33,697 nucleotides of DNA. Source: an uncultured Clostridia bacterium (GTDB taxonomy: Bacteria > Bacillota > Clostridia > Christensenellales > Aristaeellaceae). The stretch is taken from the NCBI GenBank assembly GCA_947167215.1, contig CAMVHE010000029.1:1-33697 (forward strand). The letters run 5' to 3'. The notes under the pieces were generated by a model. The model was not told the DNA's origin, ran no database searches, and saw only the letters and a list, made by a program, of their open reading frames with translations. Both the position numbers and the translations under genes were made by a program. Positions 16,195 to 24,203 of this stretch are shown in pieces (the stretch's first letter is position 1; every line of letters starts with the position of its first letter).

Positions 16195-17405
16195 CAGGAC
16201 CAGTGTTCCTTTCCGACTTTTCCAGTCACTTTGCCGTTGTTAATGGCATCGCGGATATTGTTGGTGTCCTTCAGGGTCAGCGCATAGGCAAATCCATCCG
16301 GTTCCTCTGTCTGCGTGGGGGCCTTCACCAGCTGCTCCATAATCAGGGCCGCAGCGTCTGCAGGAACTGCTGTCACCTCATCCGCGCGGACATAGCCGCT
16401 TTCCGCGGTCATGCAGGAACCTGCCTCATACCATACCTGTCCCAGTTCGTCCACTGCATATCCGGTAATCACCAGGACATCATCCGAGGAAATAATGGAA
16501 TTCCTGTTGCCCAGAATTCCGTCATACAGACCGGTTTCCGTTGTGGCGGCCACTGCATATTGCGGCATCTCCACAACCGTGGGCTCCTGTTCTTCCACTG
16601 CCGGGGTGTTTCCGGCAACCTCCGGATTCTCCGATTCCGCAGGTGCCGGGGTTATGACAACCTCCACAACAGGTTCCGGGGTTGCAGGAACCGGCGTATC
16701 CGTGGGCACGGGCGTGCTGGTGGACTCCGGCGTTGCGGGAACCGGCGTATCCGTGGGCACGGGCGTACTGGTGGGTTCCGGCGTTGCGGGGACCGGTGTA
16801 TCCGTGGGCACGGGCGTATCCGTGGGTTCCGGGGTTGCAGGAACCGGTGTATCCGTAGGCACGGGCGTGCTGGTGGGTTCCGGCGTTGCAGGAACCGGCG
16901 TATCCGTGGGCACAGGCGTATCCGTGGGTTCCGGCGTTGCAGGTTCCGGAGTATCGGTGGGTTCCGGAGTCACTTCTGCCGGTGCGGACGTGGCCAGCCA
17001 CTGCTGAAGGACCGCATCTGCTGCGGCGCCGCTCTCCGGAGCCTGCAGATTGGCGAACATCAGATTGGCAGTGGTTCCATAGAGATCGGAAACCGCCATC
17101 AGTTCATTCGGCTTCAGCTCAAATCCGTCTTCAGACAGTGTTATCTCTGTCAGAAGATTGTTGTCATCATCATAAATGCTCAGGATGCCATTGCCCAGCA
17201 TTTCCTGGATCGCAGGGTTCTGCAGGGCAATCTCATCAAGGTTGGCCCAGTAGACCACATCCCCCTGGGTTGTGGTCACCGTAACCAGCGGGACATTTTC
17301 CACGGTTTGGTCCGGCATCATTACCGAAAGCACCGCCGTATTGGCCATGGCAGACGCTGCCAGGCAAAGCAGCATTGCAAAAACCGCTACGATTTTTTTC
17401 TTCAT
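16146..17405 (-). CDS. SH3-repeat surface protein, 5' portion of a frameshifted gene
   Basis: This frame supplies the N-terminus of the large surface protein. It has a clear signal peptide (KKKIVAVFAMLLCLAASAMA), a conserved-looking N-terminal domain (about 25-135), a Pro/Thr linker of 17-residue repeats, one complete SH3-like module (about 275-345) and the first half of a second. Near 16208 the frame leaves the module (coding GKVGKEHWSWW, where the other frame gives GTLVLVGEGM) and runs to a stop at 16146. Adding one G to the GG at 16208-16209 would join the frames into a protein of about 1408 residues. I chose the ATG at 17405 because GAGGAGG lies eight bases upstream. Promoter at 17514-17542. 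Confidence 0.75.
   Translation of the reverse strand: MKKKIVAVFAMLLCLAASAMANTAVLSVMMPDQTVENVPLVTVTTTQGDVVYWANLDEIALQNPAIQEMLGNGILSIYDDDNNLLTEITLSEDGFELKPNELMAVSDLYGTTANLMFANLQAPESGAAADAVLQQWLATSAPAEVTPEPTDTPEPATPEPTDTPVPTDTPVPATPEPTSTPVPTDTPVPATPEPTDTPVPTDTPVPATPEPTSTPVPTDTPVPATPESTSTPVPTDTPVPATPEPVVEVVITPAPAESENPEVAGNTPAVEEQEPTVVEMPQYAVAATTETGLYDGILGNRNSIISSDDVLVITGYAVDELGQVWYEAGSCMTAESGYVRADEVTAVPADAAALIMEQLVKAPTQTEEPDGFAYALTLKDTNNIRDAINNGKVTGKVGKEHWSWWARECPTTREKSGTP
16681..16935 (-). repeat. Five tandem 51-bp coding repeats
   Basis: Five consecutive near-identical 51-bp units encode the 17-residue unit TPEPT(D/S)TPVPTDTPVPA. Units alternate between D and S variants, and the last copy in protein order has TPES. 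The repeat is in frame, so copy-number change would lengthen or shorten the stalk without breaking the gene. Confidence 0.9.
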
Positions 17406-17513
17406 TCTATGTTCCTCCTCGTTCATCAAGGATTTCATGCTTTTCTTTCCGATTTCCGTCGCTTCTTCCGCATTCCGGAAGGCATAACTGTTTCATTTTT
17501 CAAAGCATTGCTC

Positions 17514-17542
17514 ATTTTATCCACGAAAAAAAGCGATGTCAA
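17514..17542 (-). promoter_or_regulatory. Promoter of the SH3-repeat surface protein gene
   Basis: On the minus strand TTGACA (17542-17537), a 17-base spacer containing a T tract, and TAAAAT (17519-17514) form a near-consensus vegetative promoter about 110 bases upstream of the ATG. Confidence 0.8.
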
Positions 17543-17689
17543 CAACCCATCCGATCTCCTGCACCGGATGTCACAATTGTTGTAAACATTTGCTAAACAA
17601 AAAACGAATCAAATACGGGGATTTTTCCCTGCATTCCGATTCTTTGTGAATGAATTATTAATTTCTTGCATTTCCTGATTCCGGCCCCA

Positions 17690-17719
17690 TTGGACAGCTT
17701 CGAAAGGGAATGGTATGAT
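17690..17719 (+). promoter_or_regulatory. Promoter of the NUDIX operon
   Basis: TTGGAC (17690-17695), an 18-base spacer and TATGAT (17714-17719) lie 55 bases before the NUDIX ATG. It is divergent from the surface-protein promoter. Confidence 0.6.
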
Positions 17720-17773
17720 ACACAGACAAGCACAGCTTGCTTTTCATTTTGCGATATACAGGAGGATACAGAA

Positions 17774-18340
17774 ATGAAGGATTCCGAACTACGTGAAGTT
17801 CCTTTCTCCAGGGAACGTATTTTTGACGGTAAAATTCTGCATGTGGAACAATGGCAGGTCCGCTGCCCCAACGGACAGACTGCTCCTAGGGAGATTGTGC
17901 TCCATAATGGTGCTGCCGCGGTTGTCCCGGTATTTCCGGACGGCACTACCATTCTGGTCCGGCAGCACCGGGTCGCCATTGACAAGATAACGCTGGAAGT
18001 ACCTGCCGGCAAGCTGGATTCCGCCGATGAAGATCCGCTGGACTGTGCCTACCGTGAGCTCCGGGAGGAAACCGGCCTGACTGCAGATACCATGACCCAC
18101 ATGACCACCATTGTAACCACACCGGGTTTCTGCACGGAAAAAATTGCCCTGTATCTTGCCACCGGTCTCACCGAAGGACAGATGCACCTGGATGCCGATG
18201 AATTCCTCAATCTGGTCCGCCTGCCTTTGTCGGAAGCCGTTGCCATGGTCCGCTCCGGACAGATTCAGGACAGCAAGACCATCTGCGCACTGCTGCTGGC
18301 GGAATCCCATATGGCACAGCGCCAGTCGGGGGCCGTATGA
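17774..18340 (+). CDS. NUDIX hydrolase, ADP-ribose pyrophosphatase type
   Basis: A 188-residue cytosolic enzyme predicted to hydrolyse ADP-ribose (or related nucleoside diphosphate sugars) to AMP and sugar phosphate. The N-terminal part (FDGKILHVEQWQVRCPNGQT and NGAAAVVPVFPDG) is characteristic of the ADPRase subfamily. The Nudix box lies at about 76-100 and includes YRELREETGL. Between its first glycine and the first conserved glutamate there are six rather than five residues (GKLDSADE). The start at 17774 is set by AGGAGG 8 bases upstream; the open frame runs further 5' without one. Its stop overlaps the next ATG in an ATGA arrangement, so the next gene is translationally coupled. Confidence 0.9.
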   Translation: MKDSELREVPFSRERIFDGKILHVEQWQVRCPNGQTAPREIVLHNGAAAVVPVFPDGTTILVRQHRVAIDKITLEVPAGKLDSADEDPLDCAYRELREETGLTADTMTHMTTIVTTPGFCTEKIALYLATGLTEGQMHLDADEFLNLVRLPLSEAVAMVRSGQIQDSKTICALLLAESHMAQRQSGAV

Positions 18341-19296
18341 TCCGCATCCCCCTGACGACACACTGGCTTTTGCACTCCACTCCGACTCCTCCTTCGGAAA
18401 CCTCTGCCTTTTCCCTTCCCCATGCGGAAGAACTGGCGGCCCTGCTGGGAGAAACATCGGACAGTTCCGAGGCAAAGCCTGCCGCCCTTCCCTTCCGGGC
18501 ACCTGAAGGTCCCTGCTATCTGTCACGGCACCTTTTCCCCGACTTTTCCTCAAACTGTCCGGGCATCCTGTACCTTTCCGGGCTCTCCGGAGACGTGCAG
18601 GTTCTGGCAGACGGCGTTCCGCAAAATGCAATCCACCGGACAGAGGATCATCTCTCCGTCGAACTGGACCGTATCCCGGAATGGCTCACGCTTTCCTTCC
18701 GGCAGGGTTCTCTGTCCGGAGCATTTCTTGACGTAATTCCTGATTTTTCCCTTCAGGTCCCCCGGCTGACCCTCAACGGGGAGGGCAGCACGCTTACCTG
18801 CCAGATCGGCATTTCTGCCCGAAGAGAAGGGAACGTTCAGCTTCGGGCACGCGCTTTTCATGAAGGCACACTGATCTCTGCCAGTCTGATGCCGCTTTCC
18901 TTCTCTGCCGGCGAAGAAAAGGAAGTTTCCATTATCCTCGGCTTTCCGCCGCTGACTCCGCTTAAAGCAGGACAGACTTCGGTTCTTCCCGTCCTGCTGC
19001 TGGAAATGGCGGATCGCTTTTCTGCCGGAATTCCCCACTCACTCATCGACCGTCTGGCGGTTCCCTTCGGCATGCATGCGGAGGATCCAGGTGAATTCTT
19101 TCCCCTTTCCCGGGAAGAAGCCGGTCTTTCCGTCCCGGAACTCCTTGCCCTGCTTTCTCCCCTGGGAATCTCCTGCGTATCCTTTCCCTGCGAATTGCCG
19201 GAACAGACCCTGCTGTCCCTGGCCCGTGCGGGGATTCTCGTCCGTCTTCCATGCGGGCAGACGGCGCTTCCCAATGTCTTCCCTTCCGATTGTTAA
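18337..19296 (+). CDS. GH2-like protein lacking a catalytic barrel (function unknown)
   Basis: A 319-residue protein that I cannot assign firmly. Its order resembles the first part of family 2 glycoside hydrolases. A jelly-roll-like segment (about 55-130, LFPDFSSNCPGILYLSGL) is followed by an Ig-like beta segment (about 145-215, LTCQIGISARREGNVQLRAR). A closing stretch (PELLALLSPLGISCVSFPCE then LSLARAGILVRLPCG) resembles the first strand/helix of the GH2 barrel, where the enzyme normally continues with the acid/base. The protein stops there, so no catalytic residues are present. No signal peptide is seen. It overlaps the NUDIX gene by four bases and has a terminator 42 bases downstream, so the shortness looks genuine rather than a window or frame artefact. 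Confidence 0.55.
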   Translation: MIRIPLTTHWLLHSTPTPPSETSAFSLPHAEELAALLGETSDSSEAKPAALPFRAPEGPCYLSRHLFPDFSSNCPGILYLSGLSGDVQVLADGVPQNAIHRTEDHLSVELDRIPEWLTLSFRQGSLSGAFLDVIPDFSLQVPRLTLNGEGSTLTCQIGISARREGNVQLRARAFHEGTLISASLMPLSFSAGEEKEVSIILGFPPLTPLKAGQTSVLPVLLLEMADRFSAGIPHSLIDRLAVPFGMHAEDPGEFFPLSREEAGLSVPELLALLSPLGISCVSFPCELPEQTLLSLARAGILVRLPCGQTALPNVFPSDC

Positions 19297-19337
19297 ACTT
19301 TCATTAACTTTTTATTTCATTTCCTTTTCACATCCGC

Positions 19338-19370
19338 CGGGCTTTTTGCCATTTCTGTGCAAAAGGCCCG
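19338..19370 (+). terminator. Terminator of the NUDIX/GH2-like operon
   Basis: CGGGCTTTTTGC pairs with GCAAAAGGCCCG (12 pairs, one G-U) around a nine-base loop and is followed by TTATTT. It starts 42 bases after the stop codon. Confidence 0.7.
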
Positions 19371-19424
19371 TTATTTACGCATTTTCCTTCTTTTTAGCAT
19401 TGTTTTTTCTTACTATTATTACAA

Positions 19425-19454
19425 TTGACACTTTCTCACCGCGCAAGTTATAAT
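19425..19454 (+). promoter_or_regulatory. Strong consensus promoter of the GH13 gene
   Basis: TTGACA (19425-19430), an 18-base spacer and TATAAT (19449-19454) are both perfect hexamers. The A+T-rich tract upstream could act as an UP element. Transcription would start near 19461, giving a leader of about 33 bases. Confidence 0.85.
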
Positions 19455-19493
19455 GGCTTGCTTTTTATTTTTGTGTATATCAGGAGCGTCTCC

Positions 19494-21446
19494 ATGATCA
19501 TAAAGCACAACACGTTTGACAGTTTCTATCGTTCCCCCTTCGGATCCGTTGCAGCAGGTGAAAATGTCCTCTTAAGGGTCAGCATTGCCGGCAACAGCAA
19601 TCCGGATTCCGTGGAAGTCCGTGTCTGGGATGGCGATGAACGCCGTTTTGCCATGCGTTTCATGGGCATGCGCAATGATATGCGCCTATATGAAGTCATG
19701 CTGATCGCCCACGATACTCCTGCCCTGGTCTGGTACCGGTTTGAAGCCAGGGAAAACGGTACCACGTATACTCTCGGCGCACCGTCGGACAGCACCGGCT
19801 GCGGAGAGGGCATTATGGGCAGCGAGGAAGGTTTCCAGATCACCGTCTATGATCCCGCCTACAATACTCCGGACTGGATGCATACGGGAATCATGTACCA
19901 GATCATGCCGGACCGCTTCTATCACGGCAGGGGCACGGACCAGCTGCTTCATACCAAGGACCATCTTGGGGTCACCATTCACAAAGACTGGTGCGAGATG
20001 CCCATTTTCCGGCCGGGCGAGAAGGATATTGAGGCGGCAACGGACTTTTTTGGCGGCAACCTCGAAGGAATCCGCCAGAAACTGCCTTACCTGGCAGGTC
20101 TTGGAGTTACCGTTATCTACCTGAACCCTATCTTTGACGCTCACAGCAACCACAAATACGACACTGCCGATTACACACGCATCGACCCCATGTTCGGCTC
20201 GGAAAGCACCTTTGAGAAGCTGTGCCGGGATGCGCGCAAACGGGGCATCCACATCATCCTGGACGGTGTTTTCTCCCATGTAGGCGATGATTCCCTGTAC
20301 TTCAACCGCCGGGGCACCTACGGGGAAGGCGTGGGCGCGTACCAGAATCCCCAGTCCCCCTACGCTCCCTGGTTTACCTTTCACCATTGGCCTGACGACT
20401 ATGAAAGCTGGTGGGGCTTTAAAACGTTGCCCAACACCCAGGAAATGAATGAAAGCTACCGCAACTTCATTCTGGACGGCGATGACGCCGTGGTCAAGCA
20501 CTGGGTCCGTTGCGGCAGCAGCGGCTGGCGCCTGGATGTTGCAGACGAACTGCCCATGGCGTTCCTGCGGGATCTCCGTCAGCAGGTCAAGGGAACCAAC
20601 CCCGATGCGGTCATCCTGGGAGAAGTCTGGGAAGATGCCAGCCACAAAATCACGTACGGTGAACTGCGTTCCTACGTAACCGGTGATACCCTTGACTCTG
20701 TCATGAACTACCCGCTGCGGGAAGTGCTGATCAATTTCCTGCTCAACCGTAAAACTGCTTCCGAAAGCGCACATATCCTGCGCTGTCTCTGCTCCAACTA
20801 TCCCAAGCCCTTCCTCTATTCCCTGATGAACCTTCTGGGAAGTCATGACCGTCCCCGCATTCTGAACATTCTCGCCTGCCATGACGGAGAGGATCTTGAG
20901 CGGCAGGACCGTGCAAACGTTCATCTCTCCCAGGATGAAAAGATGATCGGTGCACTTCGCGAGCATCTCATGCTCCGCTTTATTTTCAGCATGCCCGGCA
21001 TTCCCTGCATCTATTACGGCGACGAAGCCGGCCTGGAAGGCTGTGCGGATCCTTACTGCCGCCGCACTTACCCCTGGGACAATGAAGACCAGAATATGCT
21101 CTCCTTTTACCGTTCCATGACCGCCCTCCGGAGGGAGCACCGGGTTCTGCAGACCGGAGAGGTTTCTTTCCTTTCCCCGTCCTCGGATGTTCTGGGCGTC
21201 GTGCGCACCATTCAGGACGGCCATGATGTCTTCGGCAAACCTGCCAGGAACATCACCGCCGTAACACTGATCAACCGCAGCTCCCATTCGGTTTCCTGCT
21301 ATCTGCCCCTTTCCGATCTTCCGGGAACGGCGTACCTCCTCACGGAAACGGGAGAAAAATATCTTCCTCAGAACGATGGCTTTACCATTAAGATTCACAG
21401 TTTCCGTGGTCTTACTCTCTTCAGCAGGGAATCCCTGAATGCATAA
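19494..21446 (+). CDS. GH13 alpha-glycosidase (neopullulanase/cyclomaltodextrinase-like)
   Basis: A 650-residue alpha-amylase-superfamily enzyme expected to cleave alpha-1,4 linkages in maltodextrins, cyclodextrins or pullulan. An N-terminal CBM34-like beta domain (about 1-125) precedes the (beta/alpha)8 barrel, which has MYQIMPDRFYHG, the conserved region DGVFSHVGDD, the nucleophile Asp in GWRLDVADE, the acid/base Glu in ILGEVWEDA and the third Asp in LLGSHDRPR. The C-terminal beta domain starts near 575. No signal peptide is present, so it is cytoplasmic and probably handles imported maltodextrins or glycogen fragments. The ATG at 19494 follows AGGAGC by six bases. It is transcribed alone, between its own promoter and a terminator. 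Confidence 0.93.
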   Translation: MIIKHNTFDSFYRSPFGSVAAGENVLLRVSIAGNSNPDSVEVRVWDGDERRFAMRFMGMRNDMRLYEVMLIAHDTPALVWYRFEARENGTTYTLGAPSDSTGCGEGIMGSEEGFQITVYDPAYNTPDWMHTGIMYQIMPDRFYHGRGTDQLLHTKDHLGVTIHKDWCEMPIFRPGEKDIEAATDFFGGNLEGIRQKLPYLAGLGVTVIYLNPIFDAHSNHKYDTADYTRIDPMFGSESTFEKLCRDARKRGIHIILDGVFSHVGDDSLYFNRRGTYGEGVGAYQNPQSPYAPWFTFHHWPDDYESWWGFKTLPNTQEMNESYRNFILDGDDAVVKHWVRCGSSGWRLDVADELPMAFLRDLRQQVKGTNPDAVILGEVWEDASHKITYGELRSYVTGDTLDSVMNYPLREVLINFLLNRKTASESAHILRCLCSNYPKPFLYSLMNLLGSHDRPRILNILACHDGEDLERQDRANVHLSQDEKMIGALREHLMLRFIFSMPGIPCIYYGDEAGLEGCADPYCRRTYPWDNEDQNMLSFYRSMTALRREHRVLQTGEVSFLSPSSDVLGVVRTIQDGHDVFGKPARNITAVTLINRSSHSVSCYLPLSDLPGTAYLLTETGEKYLPQNDGFTIKIHSFRGLTLFSRESLNA

Positions 21447-21450
21447 TATA

Positions 21451-21482
21451 AATCCCGGCACATCATTTTGTGCCGGGATTTC
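21451..21482. terminator. Bidirectional terminator between GH13 gene and cobalamin adenosyltransferase gene
   Basis: AATCCCGGCACA, loop TCATTT, TGTGCCGGGATT is a perfect 12-bp stem just after the GH13 stop. Both sides carry short T/A runs, so it may also end the convergent minus-strand transcript. Confidence 0.8.
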
Positions 21483-21524
21483 ATGCTTTTTGGCGGTCAG
21501 CCTGAAGGCCGCTTCCGCCGTTTT

Positions 21525-22049
21525 CTACCATTCGATTCCTTCTCTGCCTTCCAGATTCTCGGTATCAAAGGGGTGGCGCAATCCTTTCATCTCGGTGAGG
21601 TAGTCCGCTCTGTCCCGAAGCCAGGAAGGCGCTTCCCTGCCGGTACAGACAACCTCGGCATAAGAAAGCGCCCCTTCCACCAGCCGCCTTCCCTGGCTTT
21701 CCTGAACCATTCCACAGGCAACAGCCACATTCAGCTCATCCAGAATCACCATATCAGGCCGTTCCTCGGAAACGACGCGCAGAATCTCTTCGGTAAATGC
21801 ATTCAGTCTGGCTGCCGTCTGCGCCTTTTCCCGATCGTCCATCTGAAAAATAAATCCCTGGACCGCCGGCGAAGGAAGAATGAACACATTGGGAACCGCG
21901 GCCAGCGCTTTCAGCTCTCCGGAGGTTCCGTCTTTCAGAAACTGGGTGACCAGCACTTTTTTATCATGACCGGCACACCGCAATGCCAGTCCCATCGCCG
22001 CCGTCGTCTTTCCTTTCCCGTCACCGGTATATATGTGAAGTCGATGCAT
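21525..22049 (-). CDS. cobO: Cob(I)alamin/cobyrinic acid a,c-diamide adenosyltransferase (CobO/BtuR type)
   Basis: A 174-residue P-loop enzyme that transfers the adenosyl group of ATP to the cobalt of reduced corrinoids, making coenzyme B12 forms. The Walker A motif is YTGDGKGKTTAAMG near residue 7, the Walker-B-like stretch is MVILDELNVA (about 110), and the C-terminal ADYLTEMKGLRHPF is typical of CobO. I chose the ATG at 22049 because AGGAGG lies six bases upstream; the open frame itself extends into the asnA 3' end. No other cobalamin genes are nearby, which fits a salvage role. It lies just after the asnA terminator. Confidence 0.92.
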   Translation of the reverse strand: MHRLHIYTGDGKGKTTAAMGLALRCAGHDKKVLVTQFLKDGTSGELKALAAVPNVFILPSPAVQGFIFQMDDREKAQTAARLNAFTEEILRVVSEERPDMVILDELNVAVACGMVQESQGRRLVEGALSYAEVVCTGREAPSWLRDRADYLTEMKGLRHPFDTENLEGREGIEW

Positions 22050-22078
22050 ATCTGATCCTCCTTGACCGCTCATAAAAT

Positions 22079-22107
22079 AAGGCATGACACGCACTGTGCC
22101 ATGCCTT
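22079..22107 (-). terminator. Terminator of the leu-asnA operon
   Basis: On the minus strand AAGGCATGGCAC pairs with GTGTCATGCCTT (12 pairs, one G-U) around AGTGC and is followed by ATTTTAT. It starts seven bases after the asnA stop and ends 29 bases before the cobO start. Confidence 0.8.
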
Positions 22108-22113
22108 TGGAAA

Positions 22114-23127
22114 TTACAGCAGTGTAATATCTGCCTGATCGAACAGTCTCTGGGTCTCCTCATCCCAGATGGAAGACTGCACTTCGCCAATGTGTGCTTT
22201 TCCTAAAAGCAGCATGCACAGTCTTGACTGACCGATGCCGCCGCCCATGGTCAGGGGCAGCCTGCCCGCGAGCAGCATCTTATGGAACGGAAGTTCACGG
22301 CGGTCATCGCATCCCGCCAGGGTCAGCTGCCGGTCCAGCGATTCCGGGCTGACACGGATACCCATGGAAGATATTTCCATCGCACATTCCAGCACCGGAT
22401 ACCAGAAGAGAATATCTCCATTCAGCTCCCAGTCATCATAGTCAGGGGCACGTCCGTCATGGGGTTTCCCGCTCTTCAGCTTTCCTCCGATGCCCTGGAT
22501 GAAGACAGTGCCGTTCTCCTTGGCAAACAGGTTTTCCCGTTCCTTGGGGGTCTTGTCAGGCCACCGGTCTTCCAGTTCCTGGGCGGTCGCAAAGGCAACC
22601 TCATGCTCCAGCAGAGGCAGGGTCAGCAGATCCGGGTACTTGCCGCGCACTGCCAGTTGCGTGTCGCAGATAGCCTGCACAATGCTGCGGACGGTCTGGT
22701 GGAGCGTCATTTCCGTCCGGGTTTCTTCCGTGATGACTTTCTCCCAGTCCCACTGGTCCACATAAGCAGAATGAAGATTGTCAAGCTCTTCATCCCGCCG
22801 GATAGCATTCATATCCGTATAAATCCCCTTGCCCGGATGAAAATCGTAGCGATACAGCGCCATTCTTTTCCACTTGGCCAGGGAGTGTACGACTTCTGCT
22901 TCCGCCGAAGCCGACGGTATTTCAAAGCCAACCGGGCGCTCCACGCCGTTCAGGTTGTCATTAAGGCCGGATTCAGGCCGGACAAACAGCGGAGCAGAAA
23001 CGCGCTTCAAATTGAGTTCACGGGAAAGCTGGTCCTGAAAAATTCTCTTAATAAGCGATATGGCGGCCTGCGTCTGATACAGGGACAGGTGCGGCTGATA
23101 CCGTTTGGGAATATACGATTTACCCAT
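22114..23127 (-). CDS. asnA: Aspartate--ammonia ligase (asparagine synthetase A)
   Basis: A 337-residue cytosolic enzyme that makes asparagine from aspartate, ammonia and ATP. It is the class-II-tRNA-synthetase-like AsnA type, close to the usual 330 residues. Recognisable stretches are [15 protein letters not shown], the substrate-binding region [24 protein letters not shown] and the C-terminal [26 protein letters not shown] lies five bases before the ATG. It follows leuB by nine bases and precedes the terminator, so it is the last gene of the leuCDB-asnA transcript. The coupling of leucine and asparagine synthesis is not the usual textbook arrangement. Confidence 0.95.
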   Translation of the reverse strand: MGKSYIPKRYQPHLSLYQTQAAISLIKRIFQDQLSRELNLKRVSAPLFVRPESGLNDNLNGVERPVGFEIPSASAEAEVVHSLAKWKRMALYRYDFHPGKGIYTDMNAIRRDEELDNLHSAYVDQWDWEKVITEETRTEMTLHQTVRSIVQAICDTQLAVRGKYPDLLTLPLLEHEVAFATAQELEDRWPDKTPKERENLFAKENGTVFIQGIGGKLKSGKPHDGRAPDYDDWELNGDILFWYPVLECAMEISSMGIRVSPESLDRQLTLAGCDDRRELPFHKMLLAGRLPLTMGGGIGQSRLCMLLLGKAHIGEVQSSIWDEETQRLFDQADITLL

Positions 23128-23136
23128 TCCATCCTC

Positions 23137-24201
23137 CTAAATACTCTCTGCCACCAGGGTGCCCATCTGTGTACAGCCGACCTTGGTGCACCCTTCTGAC
23201 ATGATATCTGCAGTCCGATATCCCTCATTCAGCACTTTCTCCACGGCTGCCTCAATGGCTGCAGCCTCTGCCTCCAGCCCCAGGGAATGGCGCAGCAGCA
23301 GTGCTCCGGACAGAATGGTTCCCAGCGGATTTGCAATGTCCTTGCCTGCAATATCCGGGGCGGAGCCGTGAATCGGCTCATACAGTCCGCGGGTCCCCTT
23401 TCCAAGGCTTGCCGACGGCATCATTCCCAGCGAGCCGGCAATCGCCGCGCTCTCATCCGAAAGAATATCGCCGAAAAGGTTGCCCGTTATAATCACGTCA
23501 AACTGGGACGGACGAAGGATCAGCTGCATTGCCGCGTTATCCACATACATGTAGGAAACTTCCACTTCGGGATATTCATGGCTCAGCTGGTCGACCGTCT
23601 CCCGCCAGAGGCGCGAGCATTCGAGTACATTGGCCTTATCCACGGAGCACAGTTTGCCGCGGCGCTTTTTGGCCATTTCAAAGCCAATCCGGGCAAGGCG
23701 TTCCACCTCTTCCCTGGAATAGGCCATTTCATCCGTCGCCTTTGTCCGGTCTTCGGAGCGCCAGCGTTTGCCGAAGTAGATATCTCCCGTCAGCTCCCGG
23801 AGGATCATGATATCAATGGGCTTGCTGATGATATCGGGACGCAGCGGGCATGCACCTGCCAGCTGCGGGTGAATGGTGCACGGACGCAGATTGGCAAAGA
23901 CTTCCATCCCCTTGCGGAGGGCAAGCAGGCCCTTTTCCGGACGCTTTGACGGTTCCACATGGTCCCACTTCGGGCCGCCCACGCTGCCCATAAGTACCGC
24001 ATCCGCCGTATTGCAGGCATCCAGCGTCTCTGCCGCCAGCGGCTCCCCGTACACATCGATGGAAGCTCCGCCCATGGGGCGCTCATCGAAATGGAAGGAA
24101 TGATCATACTTTTCCGCGACCGCTTCCAGCACTTTCACGGCTTCCTTGACAATTTCCGGTCCGATATAATCTCCCGGCAAAGTGACAATCCTTGCTTCCA
24201 T
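23137..24201 (-). CDS. leuB: 3-isopropylmalate dehydrogenase
   Basis: A 354-residue NAD-dependent dehydrogenase that oxidatively decarboxylates 3-isopropylmalate in leucine synthesis. It has GDYIGPEIV at the N-terminus, MGSVGGPKWDHV, the LREL-containing segment with TGDIYFGKR, the catalytic Lys/Tyr region near YMYVDNAAMQLI, the conserved FGDILSDE-containing loop and GSAPDIAGKDIANPLG. Length is normal for LeuB. AAGGAGG precedes the ATG, which follows the leuD stop by two bases, so the three leu genes are tightly coupled. Confidence 0.96.
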   Translation of the reverse strand: MEARIVTLPGDYIGPEIVKEAVKVLEAVAEKYDHSFHFDERPMGGASIDVYGEPLAAETLDACNTADAVLMGSVGGPKWDHVEPSKRPEKGLLALRKGMEVFANLRPCTIHPQLAGACPLRPDIISKPIDIMILRELTGDIYFGKRWRSEDRTKATDEMAYSREEVERLARIGFEMAKKRRGKLCSVDKANVLECSRLWRETVDQLSHEYPEVEVSYMYVDNAAMQLILRPSQFDVIITGNLFGDILSDESAAIAGSLGMMPSASLGKGTRGLYEPIHGSAPDIAGKDIANPLGTILSGALLLRHSLGLEAEAAAIEAAVEKVLNEGYRTADIMSEGCTKVGCTQMGTLVAESI

Positions 24202-24203
24202 GG

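Noticed and set aside
16204..16217. Programmed -1 ribosomal frameshift in the SH3-repeat gene
   Set aside because: The local sequence has A-AAG but no X-XXY-YYZ heptamer. No upstream Shine-Dalgarno stimulator or downstream hairpin was evident. A missing base is simpler.
13192..16287. Plus-strand open frame of 1031 codons antisense to the SH3-repeat gene
   Set aside because: It is Arg/Gly/Cys-rich without any domain, has no ribosome binding site, and mirrors the repeats and frame bias of the real minus-strand gene.
16681..16935. Evenly spaced repeats that could be mistaken for a CRISPR array
   Set aside because: The units are directly adjacent, there are no unique spacers, and they encode a regular Pro/Thr peptide in frame.
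17593..18012. 139-codon minus-strand frame across the NUDIX promoter
   Set aside because: It covers the promoter and Nudix N-terminus in antisense and shows no domain.
19686..21461. Minus-strand open frame of 591 codons antisense to the GH13 gene
   Set aside because: The opposite strand has all GH13 catalytic motifs, a consensus promoter and terminator. The antisense frame has no recognisable domain.
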